Source: Maratus speciosus
Lineage: Eukaryota > Arthropoda > Arachnida > Araneae > Salticidae
DNA: 64,000 bases
Assembly: GCA_963932465.1 (NCBI GenBank)
Contig: OZ010786.1
Location: 442,792,619 to 442,856,618 of the forward strand
Direction of reading: 5' to 3'
The translations under genes were made by a program, and so were the position numbers. A model generated the notes under the pieces. That model made no database searches, was not told where the DNA came from, and saw nothing but the letters and a program-made list of their open reading frames with translations. Of the stretch, positions 11,005-22,746 are shown in pieces (the stretch's first letter is position 1; each line of letters opens with the position of its first letter).

Positions 11005-12358
11005 TCACATTTTTTATTCTATTGTAATGATAAATAAATAAATAAATAATTTTCTAACTTATCCTTCTGTTACGAAAATTTAAACATATTCTACCGCAGC
11101 AAATAATCATTACTCCTCAACCTTTTCTAGACCGCATCGCGTACGCAAATTTTATTTTGAATTCACCGTGTTTTTTCAACAGCCCCCTTTACTTGTGAAA
11201 TAAAAAAAAAAAATCTTTTAATTAAAAAAGTCAAATATTATTATTCATTTATTGATTGTCCCCAAAACAAATTCCACATGCACCTTTTGACGATACATTT
11301 ATGCATCACAAATCCCGACAGAATTAAAGAGTTAAATTATTTTTTTTATTAAAAAGTTTAAAATATCAAAATTTTTCTATTGTTTAAAATTATGAAAAAA
11401 AATGTTAAATTGAAAAAATATATTAATTAAATAAATACTACATTTCGTAGAATTATTGAAAAAAAATGCCCTACTTGTTATTGTCTGGTTGCAGTGCTTA
11501 ATCAATGATCTAAATCTCCAAACCCACCACCACCTGAAATTTACACTAATTCCCCTTTCTTTGCATCGTCCGCACACAAAAAAATTACATGTACTTTTAA
11601 TTGCAGAGAAATGTTTTTGTCCTATATGTTACTCTATACCAATAGTAATAAACTCCCATACACCCACAACCTCACCACGATTTAGATTATAAATTAACAA
11701 ACAGCAAAATCTATCGAAATGCAGAACATCCACGCCTAACTCTACCAAATAACGAAGATTATATTTTTTTTTCTGCTGGAAGAGGAGGGGCATGTTTACT
11801 TGTTAAAATATCAAAAAATGCAGGATAATTGATTAGAATTGATTGAATGGATAAAATAAAAACACAAATGGAAATCTAATTTAACATATTTCAATTAATT
11901 TTCATTGAAAAAGCATATAAAGCACTTTTGTCATCGAAACAAGCCGCCCTTCATAGTTTTCGACAAACACAATTCCAGCTAAGGCGACCACTTTGAAGAC
12001 GACAGCTTTGGCCCATCGCATTTCGTGATTGCAAAATATGGTTGGGAAAACAAAGTATGTATCTGACACATTTTGCTGGATTGCACCGCCATCTACAAAG
12101 ATTCGGAAAAAAGTGTTAAAAGCAAAAGTTGCCCATTTTTCCCCGTGGAATCTGAACCTGATATAAAAAATGAGGATTATCATTTAAGATTTCAAAGTTA
12201 GAACGCCTCTAGCCTCCAGGTGGTCGGGGTGGGATGTCAAATTTGGTATCACGGAATAGCTTTTTTAAAAATATTTAACATTTATTTTTTCGTTTTTCAA
12301 TCTTATATGAATTTATTGAGTTATTCGACCGTTTCCAGACTTTTTGTACACCATGTAT
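11005..12358 (-). repeat. dispersed repeat R2, copy B
   Basis: Minus-strand copy in direct tandem with copy C. Both share a start block with AATAAATAAATAAATAA (11030, 12386) and an end block reading CGTTTTTCAAT then ...ACACC.TGTA (12354, 13516). It is the most diverged of the three. An ORF on the minus strand (11902-12183) is not kept open in the other copies, so I do not call it a gene. Confidence 0.6.
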
Positions 12359-13519
12359 TTTTTCACATTTGATATTTAATTGTAATAATAAATAAATAAA
12401 TAAACAATTTTCTACATCATCCTTCCCCTATGAAAATTAAAACGTCGTCTTTTCCTGGAAATAATCAAGAGAACTAAAGTTTAATTATTTTTAAAATGAA
12501 AAAGTTTAAAAGATAAAAAAATTTCAACTGTTTAAAATTATTAATTTTAAAATTATGAAAAAAATGTTAAATTGAAAAATATTTTACATTGCAACAAATT
12601 ATTAAATTTATAAGAATTACTGAAAATTTTTCTGCTTGACTTGATATTTTGTAGTTCCAGTAACTAATCAATCATTAAAAAATTTAATCCCACCCCCACC
12701 TGAAATTTACCCATCTTTACCATCACCTTAATTTACCATCACCTATTTACCCATCATTTTTTAAACAATCACAAAAAGATTTTATATGCTTTTTATTTTG
12801 GTCCTATGTGTTATTCTATACTAATAATTAAAAAAAAATCCTACATTCCCATCCGCCCCCAAATTAAATGATTTTTTTAACAGCAGAAGCAATCGAAACC
12901 CAGAATATCAACACACCCCGCCCCCAAATAATGAAAACTATCATTTTTCTGTTCGGGGTGGGGGGGAGGTGCATATTTACTCGTTAAACGATCAAAATAC
13001 ACAAGTTATTATTCAGAAATGATCTACTGGATAAAAAAAATTGCAAATAGAAAACTACTTTAATATATTTCTATTAATTTTTATGGGAAAAGTATATAAA
13101 GTGCCATCCAAGCAATCTCCATTGACGGTTTTCGAGAATAACTATTTCCACAAAAGACGTTAACTTTGACGTCAAAAGTTCTGGCCAATCAGATTTCGAG
13201 ATGTCAAAACCTGGTTGGGAAAACCAAAATATTTATCTGTCTTATTTGTTCGATTACACTTTGATCAACGAGGATCCGAAAAAATGTTAAACACAAAAGT
13301 TACGTATTTTTGTCCGTAGAATCCTAATCTGCAATAAAAAATGGGGGTTATCATTCAAGATTTCAAAGTTGTATCCTCTCTCATCCCCGGGGGGTCGGTT
13401 GTGTGGGTCAAATTTGATATTACTGAGTAGCTTTTTAAAAGATATTTAATATGTATTTTTTCGTTTTTCAATATGATAGTTATTCGACCTTTTAAAACTT
13501 TTCGGACACCCTGTATATG
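12359..13519 (-). repeat. dispersed repeat R2, copy C
   Basis: Third copy of the R2 family. On the minus strand the family begins TACAGGGTGTCCGAAAAG, similar in style to mariner tips, but no matching right TIR was found. It contains the uninterrupted target (around 13229-13250) corresponding to the MITE insertion in copy A. Confidence 0.6.
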
Positions 13520-14218
13520 GTTTTGGCTGCGACAAGCAGTTCCTTCTTGAATTTGGAAGTATTCTTCCGAAAGGGAACGCTGTAACAGAAATTTTTGTGT
13601 AATTGTATCGATATTTCGCTGTTAGGTTGTACATCGGCGACCCGTGCAGCGACGGGAACTTCGCATCCGTCTAAGTCGGCTATTCGCAAATAGCTGATGT
13701 ATAACAGAATATCGAAAAATATTCAATTTATTAAAAATCCTGTTTGAGATTAACTTGTTTTTACTCCGACTAATTGACTGAAGCAGAAATTTAAGATAAA
13801 AATCAAAGTTGGTATAGTATCGAATTAATAATGTTGAAGCATTAAAATTTATAACTAATTTTTGAAACATTAAGTTGAATGGCAACCACCTGTTGTGAAA
13901 ACACTCTCCATACTATCGTTGAGTCTCTGAGCCATTTTCATTTGCAGTTCCGTTGATAAAATGCATATCAGCCTTTTCCCTATCAGTGAAGGGCAACATC
14001 TTCCATTACGTTTCTACTGCGATTGACAGTTGCACACTCGAATCAGCAGCTTTTATGTATTAATGGAGGAGAAATTGTCCATAGGCGTTCTTCTTCTTCC
14101 CCATATCACATTTGCATGCTATTAGTGTCATTTTCTCCCTATAATTCCCTATGTGGAGCTTTAACATTTGCATGGACTAAGTCAGTGTTCCGAGTAGGCT
14201 ACTTTGTTTAAATTCAAA
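13520..14218. other. stretch without a supported gene
   Basis: Short overlapping ORFs on both strands (for example 13622-13885 minus, 14023-14211 plus) have no recognisable motif. I see no TIR or tandem structure here. Confidence 0.45.
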
Positions 14219-15176
14219 CTAGGGGTCTCAGCCCCTGCTCGCTGACGTTCGCCGCTATTTGTATCAATTCTAGGCAGAATGAGTGCTATAATAAATCGTT
14301 ATAATGTATTAAATTTACAAATATTTTTAATGTATAAAAAAAGTAAAGGAAAACTTTGTTGAAAATGTAAATAAAAATGTATTAAAAATCCTTGGAAACA
14401 GAATTAATTTAAAATCTTAGTGAAAACACAGTAAAAATATATTTTTAGTTGGACCGCTATGCGATCCGAGCAAGCAACATTTGAAATTTACAAATATTTT
14501 TAATGTATAAAAAGTCATGCAAAACTTTGTCGAAAATGTAAATAAAAGTACATTTACGTGGTGCTGCCAATGGGAATAAAACATTTTAACATTATAAAAT
14601 TTACAAATTATTGAAATGAAAAATAATTTATAAAAAAGTCACTGAAAATTTGTTGAAAATGTAAATAAATATGCATTTATCAAAAGTTTGGCCCTGATGT
14701 GACTTGTTGATCATCATTGAGAAAGCTAAGCGAACTGGAAATTGACGCCGTTTAAATTTAAATGGTATGTTAGTGTCAGATGAGGTCTTTCTCCTTTCAT
14801 TTTGCCTATAGTATTGAAATCCCCGGCTTAAATTCATTTAAAACTATAATAAGAAGCTATAAAAGATACTAAGTATCACACTAATGAACTGTAAATAAAA
14901 CTTTTTCGCCTGTGTCTAAATACAATTTTGGATCAAAAAGCTGATTCGCTGAATTCCTCACGTCACCGTAAAATGGACCAATAGCAATTGTCATTCATGC
15001 ATCGCTCAAACGGATTGTGTTAAAAGAGAGATTCTGTCGGGATTTTCATTTGCTGAGTTATTTGGGACACGTGACCGTAACTTAACCACTGAGAATCGTC
15101 GCTGTGGCTGTTGCCAGATAGCGAGCTACAAATACAGCCTTTTTTTCGGGCTACGTAAGAGAAATGTATATATAGA
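14219..15176 (-). mobile_element. short Helitron derivative
   Basis: On the minus strand the segment starts TCTATATATACATTTCTC at 15176, preceded by a host A. It ends AGGGGCTGAGACCCCTAG at 14219, followed by a host T. A 5' TC, a 3' CTAG with a small hairpin next to it, no TIR and insertion between A and T are Helitron hallmarks. Inside is a fragment of a Pif1-like helicase (14628-14837). At about 0.96 kb it is far shorter than an autonomous Helitron. Three imperfect repeats of an about 75-bp block (near 14315, 14485, 14598) lie in the 3' half. Confidence 0.6.
14628..14837 (-). pseudogene. Helitron Pif1-like helicase fragment
   Basis: The 69-codon frame contains FKFKRRQFPVRLAFSMMINK followed by SHQGQTFDK. 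Helitron/Pif1 helicases carry a very similar late helicase motif (INKSQGQTF); here an extra H interrupts it. The rest of the helicase, the Rep nuclease and any upstream domains are missing. The frame decays at its 3' end. It cannot be active and marks the parent element family. Confidence 0.65.
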
Positions 15177-15180
15177 TTTT

Positions 15181-15289
15181 TTGATTGCCACCAGCGTTTT
15201 AAAATTGATAATTCTCTTTGTTGCCAACTTATTTAATCTGTCATTAAATAAGGCGAATTTCGCTGTTTCAAAAAAGTGGTGGCAATCAA
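15181..15289. mobile_element. 109-bp MITE, 13-bp perfect TIR
   Basis: Begins TTGATTGCCACCA and ends with its exact inverse. A central palindrome (CTTATTTAAT...ATTAAATAAG) resembles the middle of the 35655-35821 MITE, which also carries GATTGCTACCACTAAA near its tips, so the two may be distant relatives. It lies 5 bp from the inferred Helitron 5' tip. No clear target duplication. Confidence 0.5.
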
Positions 15290-16558
15290 TAAAGCTGAAT
15301 TTTAAAAAAGTATCCCACTAGCACGCTGCACCAAGTTTCCAAATGCGTCAGCACCTTTGCATTTTATTTTCGACTATGCATTATTTGATGAAATTTCTTT
15401 GTCTGGATGTGTACTATCATCTCTTGAAGTTTTGCCCATCTTTTATGAAACAGTCTGTATACATTTTTAATGCCTTGATTTGATTCAAAATTCACAGCAT
15501 TATGCATTAAATAATAAGACGATTGTTTCACAACATTCTTTGGAATATCTTAATTATTTTACAATTTACCTTTTCTCTCCAAGTAGTTTATTTCGCAAAA
15601 AATAACTATTAAAGTATGACAAAGTTCTTATTTAAGAGTATTCAAAAATCATTTTTTAACAAAAAAGTTTTCAATAAGTTACTAAAAAAGTTTATATTCT
15701 ACTTAACATTTTCAAAGTTTAAAACCTTTTCCGCCAAAGTTAAAATACATTATTTCAGCTGAAGTACTTTACTGAAAGATACTAAAAGCATTTAAAGTAT
15801 ACATTTTAAGTCCTTTATAAAAACTTCCAATTTAGCCAGAACTATAACATGGAATAAGAAGTAGCTAAAACATATATAACAAGGCAATTTTTGTTGTATA
15901 AAAACTATTACGCAATTTTTCAAGAACAAAGGATTACACAAAAGGATAAATTAGTATGTAAACCGATACTTTTCAAAAGTGTTCATAGAAAAAAAGCTTT
16001 TAAAAGCTTCTGAATTTCTTTGAATTGAAAAGTTTTAGTTTGTTTATACTTTTTTCTTTGAAATGATAGTTAATACTAAATCTTTATTGTACATGTCCTT
16101 CATTGAAATAGTTAAAAAGTAAATATTTCTTAATAGCATTTTAGAGACAATAAAGAATCAGTAAAAACAATTGATGTGTGTGTATGTGGGTTGAAATTTT
16201 GTAAGTTGTAAATAAATTGATTTTACAAGGTGCAGTCCTTAAAATTTTCAAGGAATGTAGCACAACTATTTCAGAGTGGAAATATTTGTCTAATATTTTT
16301 TCTTCATTTAAATATCTTTCTGTGATTAATCACTGACATCGTATTATTTTTTTGGTATTAAAAAAAAGCCGAAAAATTCTATTCGAAAACTGCGATAAAA
16401 CTCTAAATACCCTGAAAGTGGGTTAAACTTACACAGAGCAGAGCTGTGAACTATTAGTTTTCTGAATCTTCATTTATAACAATTTTTTAAGCATTTTGAA
16501 AATCATTTGAGTGATATTGTTTAAATTCAACTTTATACTAGCTTGGCTTGTTTTAATA
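15290..16558. other. AT-rich stretch without a gene
   Basis: No ORF, tandem repeat or terminal-repeat structure that I can support. Confidence 0.55.
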
Positions 16559-17022
16559 TACCGTATGTTCTAAAACGGACTGACTGATTTTAAAATTCAA
16601 TAACTAGCAAACGGTGACATATATTTAAAAAAAAGATATTGCAGGAGGGTTATGTATGATGTCAGGGTTTTTTGTACCGTGATACTCGAATTTAGTTCGA
16701 ATTGCAAACAATAGATGGCGCTGCAAGCAATAGGGGCTAAATTTAATTGGCATTTCTGTTCTTCCATGCCAAAAAAAGAGATTAAAATGTGTTGAATGTA
16801 TCACGAAATACGAAAAATTGGGCCTGGATTTAGCGCACATTGCTCTCAGCGCCATCTATTGTTTGTAATTAGATCTAAATTAGAGAATCACAGTAAAAAA
16901 CTATTGAGATCATACATAACACTCCTGCAAGAATTTTTTTTTAAATATCTGTCCACAATATTGTTACCGTTTGGAAGTTAATGAATTTTAAAATCAGTCA
17001 GTCCTTTTTAGGACACCCGATA
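16559..17022. mobile_element. mariner-type MITE with long TIRs
   Basis: TA-bounded, 464 bp. The inverted termini are about 165 bp and share the block GGACTGACTGATTTTAAAAT. A TAGATGGCGCTG motif at 16712 and its inverse CAGCGCCATCTA at 16848 mark the inner ends of the arms. The short ORFs inside (16625-16855 minus, 16796-16981 plus) are mirror translations of the arms, not genes. Probably a deletion derivative of a mariner-like transposon. Confidence 0.75.
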
Positions 17023-17552
17023 TTTTATTACCTAATTTAACACCTTAAGAATGGTGACCAGATATGCGTACAATATAGTGCCTTTGTGTTTTTTTTATTA
17101 ATCTCTTAATAATTTATAAATCTTGCATTAAATGAGCCGAAAAATACCATATGAAAATTACTGGTATAAAAATGTTGTCTTCAAATATCGCCCATTCTGA
17201 AGGAGCTAAAAATGATGTTGTTTTAAAAGCGAAAAGGAATGATTTAAAAATACTGTTGTCTAAATTCACATGCAATTGTAGCAATACTTTTTAAATGTTC
17301 AAATCTTTAGTAATAATATATTTAGGTCATTCCAGATATTTTGAATAGAATATAGAATTTTCCGATTTTAATCTCGGAAACTTACTACAATTCCTACGAT
17401 TGAAAATTTGTGACAAAGGATTCTGCAATTTAATTATTAAATAAAAAAATTCTTATCAAGAAAACTAGTGCCAGATTCCTCGAGAATTTCATGGAATGTA
17501 CGCTTTTTGCTACAATGTTGGGGAAGAAATTATGATCTACATAACGAATTAT

Positions 17553-17785
17553 TCAACCCTTTGCGGTCAAGCGTCAGCAAATAACCGGCCAAGATTTTTG
17601 TACATGATTCTATTTTTATACTCTATTCGCAACACTATATTTTAAAAGCAATTTTTTAAATAAATTTCTTTTACCGATTTTGTCTAAGTGGAAGTACACA
17701 TGTTTCTTGAAAAAATGGTGCAGCAGAATGAATTTGTGTAAGAGATGCCTGAGTATGTGAAGAGTGTTTTGACCGCAAAGGGTTA
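17553..17785. mobile_element. probable piggyBac-like MITE
   Basis: A 16-bp perfect terminal inverted repeat, AACCCTTTGCGGTCAA, encloses about 230 bp of non-coding sequence. The tips resemble the TTAA-CCC MITEs at 2397 and 53144, but the flanking TTAA is not intact here. Confidence 0.4.
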
Positions 17786-17882
17786 CTTTTGAAACTAACG
17801 AATTTAATGTAAATTAGTCCCATAGTTTACAATAACTTCACACCCGATTAACTTTTGGCTATGGAATTTTAAACACACATTA

Positions 17883-17908
17883 ATATATATATATATATAT
17901 ATATATAT
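17883..17908. repeat. (TA)n microsatellite
   Basis: About 13 TA dinucleotides directly outside the left end of the fold-back element that starts at 17922. Confidence 0.85.
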
Positions 17909-18462
17909 GCTAACAGGTAACGCACTGTAAAACATTTGTGTAAGTTTACTCTGGATTCTCTGTGTAACGTTACACAGATTCTGGAGGAAGCCATTCTGAT
18001 ATTTTAAAAACTCACAATATTGGAGAATTCTTTCACAGAGGTTGTGTAGCTTCTCATCTCAGGCGTAGCACTCGACATCTGCGGAGTGAAAACTGGTTTC
18101 AACTTAGTCGCATACGTCACGAGAGATACATTAAACATTGAATGGGATTTCATTCTCCCTTGCACGTTGTGATCTGGCATTCAGCCACATGTTGGAGCAA
18201 GAATAGAACGTGTTTGTTGTGATATTAAAGTTATTTTTCTTATTAAAAAATTATCAAAAGTACACATATGCCACCATTTTGTATGATATTTAGATGCCAT
18301 TCTAATTAAAAGAATGGACGAAAACACAAGGTGTATTGTTTTTCGTCTCCGTCTCACATAATCATTGCGAAAAATGACTATCATCATTCACTGCAATAAT
18401 TATAAACTCACAAAAGTACAGTAAGGTAAGAAAACATATTTTAGTTATTTTTCAAAATAGTA

Positions 18463-19400
18463 TTATATATATTCAAGTTTTTCATTTATTAGTTTTATCG
18501 CATTATTTCTTTAAAAATTAAATATAAAAAACGTTATGTTTTAGCATACTAAATATATTTTTTATATATAATCCGTATTTACACAGAATATGTAAAGTCT
18601 GGAAAATAATGTATATATAACTCTGTGTGTGAATTATATGTATTGTTGTAGATTATTCTGTCGAAAGTACTGTATATTTTTATTTGAACAACAAAAAGGA
18701 TAAATTAATTTAATTACTATTATTTGAAATGTTAATATTTTAATAACTATTTGTAACTATTTTAATTATTATTTCTTATTATTTTAAGTGTTATATATTC
18801 AATTTTTCATTTTAATCGCTTTATTTCATTACGGTTTAAATGAAGCAACATATAAAGAATGTTGTTGTTTTTTCTCTTTTGAAAACACATTTTATTTTAG
18901 TATAGAAATGTAGTACAGTACTAGTATATAACCCTTTATAAAATCTTTGTTTAAAAAGAATATGTAAGGTATAAGAAAATTATATATGCAAATTATATTT
19001 TGTAATAGTATATGTTGCAGAATTTTTTTTAATATTAGTAATAATAATTAAGTGAAACTATATTGTTTATTATTTTTTGTTAATATTATATAGTCGAGTG
19101 TTTTAGTCATTCCTCTTTATTACAACATTTCATTACAAATTAAATGAAGCTTATTTTTAAAAAATCATTTTTTAAGAATAGATTTTGTTTTAGTATGGTA
19201 AATTAAAAATTTTCTTTATAAAATTCGTATTTACACAGAAATAATATATATAATACGCATGGGAATGATATACTGTTGTAGAATATTCTGAAAAAAAATA
19301 TGGCATATTTTTATTTCTGAATAAAGAAAGGATACAGTACTTATTTTCATTATTAGTGTACTAATATTTAAGATTTTATACTTATTAATATTGATAACTA
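18463..19400 (+). repeat. three ~310-bp imperfect tandem units
   Basis: Units start near 18463, 18790 and 19087, each with TATATA(T/G)TC then a TTTTCATT-like block, a TTTTAGTAT block and a TGTTGTAGA(A/T)TATTCTG block. They are diverged from one another. They lie between the inverted pair 18345-18445 / 19565-19655 and form the core of the fold-back element. No coding content. Confidence 0.6.
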
Positions 19401-19605
19401 AGTAAACTTTTTAAATTATTATTTCTTATTAACTGAGGTAGCAATATAAGTGTTTAAACTTTTAAAATTTTACCTTTTTGTAAACATAACAAAATAAGTA
19501 TATAAAAGGAAACACATAATACTTTTAATTAAAGTGAATATATATAATACTTTAAATAATTAATAATATGTTTTCTTATCGTATTGTACTTTGTGAGTTC
19601 ATAAT

Positions 19606-19890
19606 TTGTACAATGAGTGGTATTCATCAACTTTTGATAATGAATCAGAAACACAAAAACACTCAAAAAAAAAAAAAAAAAAAAAACCGAGGAGGAGAAG
19701 GGGTGGTGGTGGAGATATAATTTTTGTGAAATTCAGCCCTACTTTATTCTTTCATCAGATGGATGCAAAAACTATATTAAAATACTTATTCAAAAACACA
19801 AAAACTCTTCGAGAAATACAACGAAAAAAAAAAAAGAGAGAGAGAGAGAGAGATGGCTGGGGCAGGGGTTGGGGGAGGGGAGATTTTCTG
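19606..19890 (+). repeat. duplicated purine/G-rich tract with quadruplex potential
   Basis: Two related modules: AACACAAAAACACTC then an A-run then a G-rich stretch (19650-19710), and CAAAAACACAAAAACTC, A-run, (GA)n, then a G-rich stretch (19790-19885). The second ends in four G runs of at least four, separated by 1-2-nt loops (about 19857-19880). The 116-codon ORF across it is low-complexity Lys/Arg/Gly and I reject it as a gene. Confidence 0.6.
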
Positions 19891-19964
19891 TGGAAGATCT
19901 TAATTCCAAATCTTTATAAATGTACTTTAGTACATATTTCTCATTTTGATTGCTAAATTTTTCC

Positions 19965-20002
19965 TGCACCTATTAATGGTCATCTGGTATTAAAATATTA
20001 TT

Positions 20003-20092
<90 letters not shown>

Positions 20093-20650
20093 ATAGTAAC
20101 AGCTTTTGAAAGAAAAAAAATTATTAAGAACACATTTTACTAAAAATTAGTATATATTATTAAACTAGCCTTTAAAATCACACTTTCTATTTATTTTGAT
20201 TCAATAAATATATATATTTTATCAAATTTCGAAAGAACAATTTAGTGTTTTTTTACTAAGAAAATTTATAGAAAGAAACATTGTAAAATTGTAAATTTAA
20301 CCCAGTTTTTAGGCAGTGTCGACAAATGAGTAATGGATGTTGAAAACGTACATGTAATAATGTGTACCATTCCAGGAAAGCTTACCCCTACTGACGTGTA
20401 ACCTTACACACAATTACTGTTAAAGGTTGAATTTGAAAATATAAATATATATTTATAGCAGCTTAATAAATAAAAAGTGTGTTTTTAAAGGCTTGTTTAT
20501 TAATATATACTCATTTTTAGTAAAATGTGTTTTTAATATTTTCTTTTGCATTTAAAAGCTGTTACTATTTTGTAAAAAATCATTTTAGGTAAATAATATT
20601 TTAATACCAAATGATTAGTAATAGGTGCAGAAAAAATTTAGTCATTCCAT
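19965..20650. repeat. large inverted repeat with (TA)n and poly(T)
   Basis: The left arm (about 19965-20210) and right arm (about 20430-20650) are reverse complements over roughly 200 bp, sharing blocks such as TTGTAAAAAAT/ACAAAATAGTAACAGC and CACCTATTA/TAATAGGTG. The left arm carries a (TA)n tract and about 47 T that the right arm lacks, so slippage expanded one arm only. A related 40-bp block is also directly duplicated at 20381 and 20657. Confidence 0.6.
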
Positions 20651-20873
20651 CAAAGCTTACTCCTACTGAAGTGGAACCTTACACACAATTACTGTGAAAG
20701 CTTGCAGGCAATTCTGGTGTAACTTTGCACAGGAATTTGTGAAATGTTTCACAATATTATGGTGAAACCTTACACAAGAGCTGTGTAATGTTAAACCAGT
20801 TATATCAGTTAAATACCATTGTAAGATTGGAGGCAGCAATGCTGCCTCCAGTTTTTTGGAGTAACGTTACACC

Positions 20874-20878
20874 AAATC
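20874..20878. repeat. copia target-site duplication, left
   Basis: AAATC, matching 26859-26863. A 5-bp duplication is normal for Ty1/copia integrase. Confidence 0.85.
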
Positions 20879-21348
20879 TGTTAGAAAATGCTCTTTTGTT
20901 TTCAAGAACATCCACCAGATGGCAGCATCAGACAATCTTTTTTATTTGATCTATTGTGACAGACACTCAGTTCTGTGAGTGTTGCTCCTTCCCTTATAGC
21001 ATTTGGCAGCAAAATGCTGCTTGATTAAAAAATCCAATAATATTCCAAAGGAATATAATATGATAAAAAAAACTGCAACAAGCCACAGTTCAAAGTATTT
21101 CTTTGTGTTTGTAAATAGTCTTATACATCTGTTTTGTTTTATTGTGAAATGTGATCCGTATTTTGACCAGCATATATATTATTCTAGTGTATTCAATCTT
21201 CTAATAAATGTTTTTTGTTCATCCTAAGAAGAATATATTTCCATTGAAACACATCAAAACATAAAGGTAAAACTTTTAACTTTTTTTTATTGTTTACCTA
21301 TTGAGGAATTTCGTATTCATGCCTTCCATATGGAATAACATTCTAACA
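20879..21348 (+). repeat. 5' LTR of copia element
   Basis: 470 bp, TGTTAG...CTAACA. About 99% identical to the 3' LTR. It contains a CTCF-like motif, CCACCAGATGGCAGC, at 20912-20926. A 74-codon ORF (21003-21227) is duplicated exactly in both LTRs; this follows from LTR identity and is not evidence of a protein. Confidence 0.95.
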
Positions 21349-21372
21349 GTCGATTATGAGACTGAAGTTATC
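21349..21372 (+). other. candidate primer-binding site region
   Basis: Directly after the 5' LTR, GTCGATTATGAGACTGAAG contains TTATGAG, weakly like the anticodon-region initiator-tRNA-Met primer site used by some copia elements. Location is right but the match is poor. Confidence 0.3.
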
Positions 21373-21806
21373 TCAATTTTAAATATAGTAATATAAAAGA
21401 AGAAAATATAATGTAATTAAATTCAAAGAAGTAATTATTTTCTGAATATTGTATTTGTCACAAGTGAATGATATAAAAGAAAATTCAAAGAATTGTTCTT
21501 ATTTTGAAATCAAAAGTACTGTGTATTAATAAAAAAAGAAATTATTTTGATTTGCATTTTGCCAGTTTCTTATTGAAATTTTATTATATAAGTTGTAAAT
21601 GTAAATTTATGTTTTAAACAAACAATTGAACATCTAAGAACAGTTTTTCTGAAATCAAAAGTAACTTCAAAAATTGTTCTCAAGAATTTTATTTTGTTCT
21701 TATTTCATCATTATCATTATATTTGAGTTTATAATTGTTGTTTTGATGTATTAATAAGAGAAAAAGTTTTATTTTCTGTGAAATAAGCAAATATTATTAT
21801 ATCATA

Positions 21807-22746
21807 ATGTCTAGTATTAAAGAATCTCATTATGTTGATAAATTAACTGATGACAACTATTCAGTTTGGAAGTTTAAAATAGAGCAATTGTTAATCAAAG
21901 AAGGTCTGTATGATGTTGTATTTGAACATAGAAAGGAAAATGATGATAATTGGGTAAAAAAATGATAGAAATGCTAGGGCATTAATTTGTTTAAATATCT
22001 CAGATTCACAAATTGTTCATGTCAGACATGCTAAAAGTGCTAAAGAAACATATGATCAATTGAAATCTGTTCATGAAAGAGAAAATTTAACAAATAAATT
22101 TTATCTTCTTAGGAAGCTGTATTCTATTAAATATAATGAAAGTATTAAAATGCAGGATCATATTAATTCTGTCTTAGAATTAGCAGAAAATTTAAGAAGT
22201 ATAGGTGAAGTAATACAAGATGATAATTTAATAGCTATTTTGCTCTGTTCCTTACCAAATTCTTATAGTACCTTTATAACTGCTATTGAAAGCAAATATG
22301 AAACAGATTTATCATTAAAATATGTTCAAAACAAATTAATTGATGAGTATCTTAGAAGAGTTGAAACTAAACAAATTTCAACAAAATTTGAATCTATTGC
22401 TTTAAAGGGTAATAGGGATAAACCAAAGCATTTGAATAAGCAAAAATTTTGTTCTCATTGCAAAAAGAATAATCACAACCGTGAAGATTGTTTTCACTTA
22501 AAGGGTAATAATACTAACAAAACAAGACCAAATTTCACCCAAGATAGATCACGTCAACAGTTTAAAAAACCAAACAATTTCTCTGCCTCTACTGCTAGTC
22601 AAAATGAAAATCTATTAGATTCTCAAAACTATCATGAATTAATGGAAGAATCAAATTCTTCGAGTTTTGTTATGGAATCTCAACAAAATGGAAATAAAAA
22701 CAAAAATTTGTCTTTTGTTATTGATTCAGGTGCGTCTGTTCATTTA
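21807..22746 (+). pseudogene. copia Gag with zinc knuckle, plus protease start (frameshifted)
   Basis: Gag would form the virus-like particle and bind element RNA. It starts at ATG 21807 (MSSIKESHYVDKLTDDNYSV), with the LTDDNYSVWK-type motif of the copia Gag N-terminal domain. A 7-A run at 21956-21962 adds one base and brings a TGA at 21963; the frame recovers at +1 and runs on. The C-terminal part has a CX2CX4HX4C knuckle (CSHCKKNNHNREDC, about 22450). The frame then enters the protease, with the active-site D in DSGASVHL (about 22722-22746), where it is cut by the inserted element. The A-run frameshift could be a real mutation or a homopolymer sequencing error. Confidence 0.85.

Noticed and set aside
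11902..12183. 93-codon minus ORF in repeat R2 copy B
   Set aside because: The frame is not open in copies A or C, so there is no evidence of coding selection.
19606..19956. 116-codon Lys/Arg/Gly ORF
   Set aside because: Poly(A), (GA)n and G-run low complexity.
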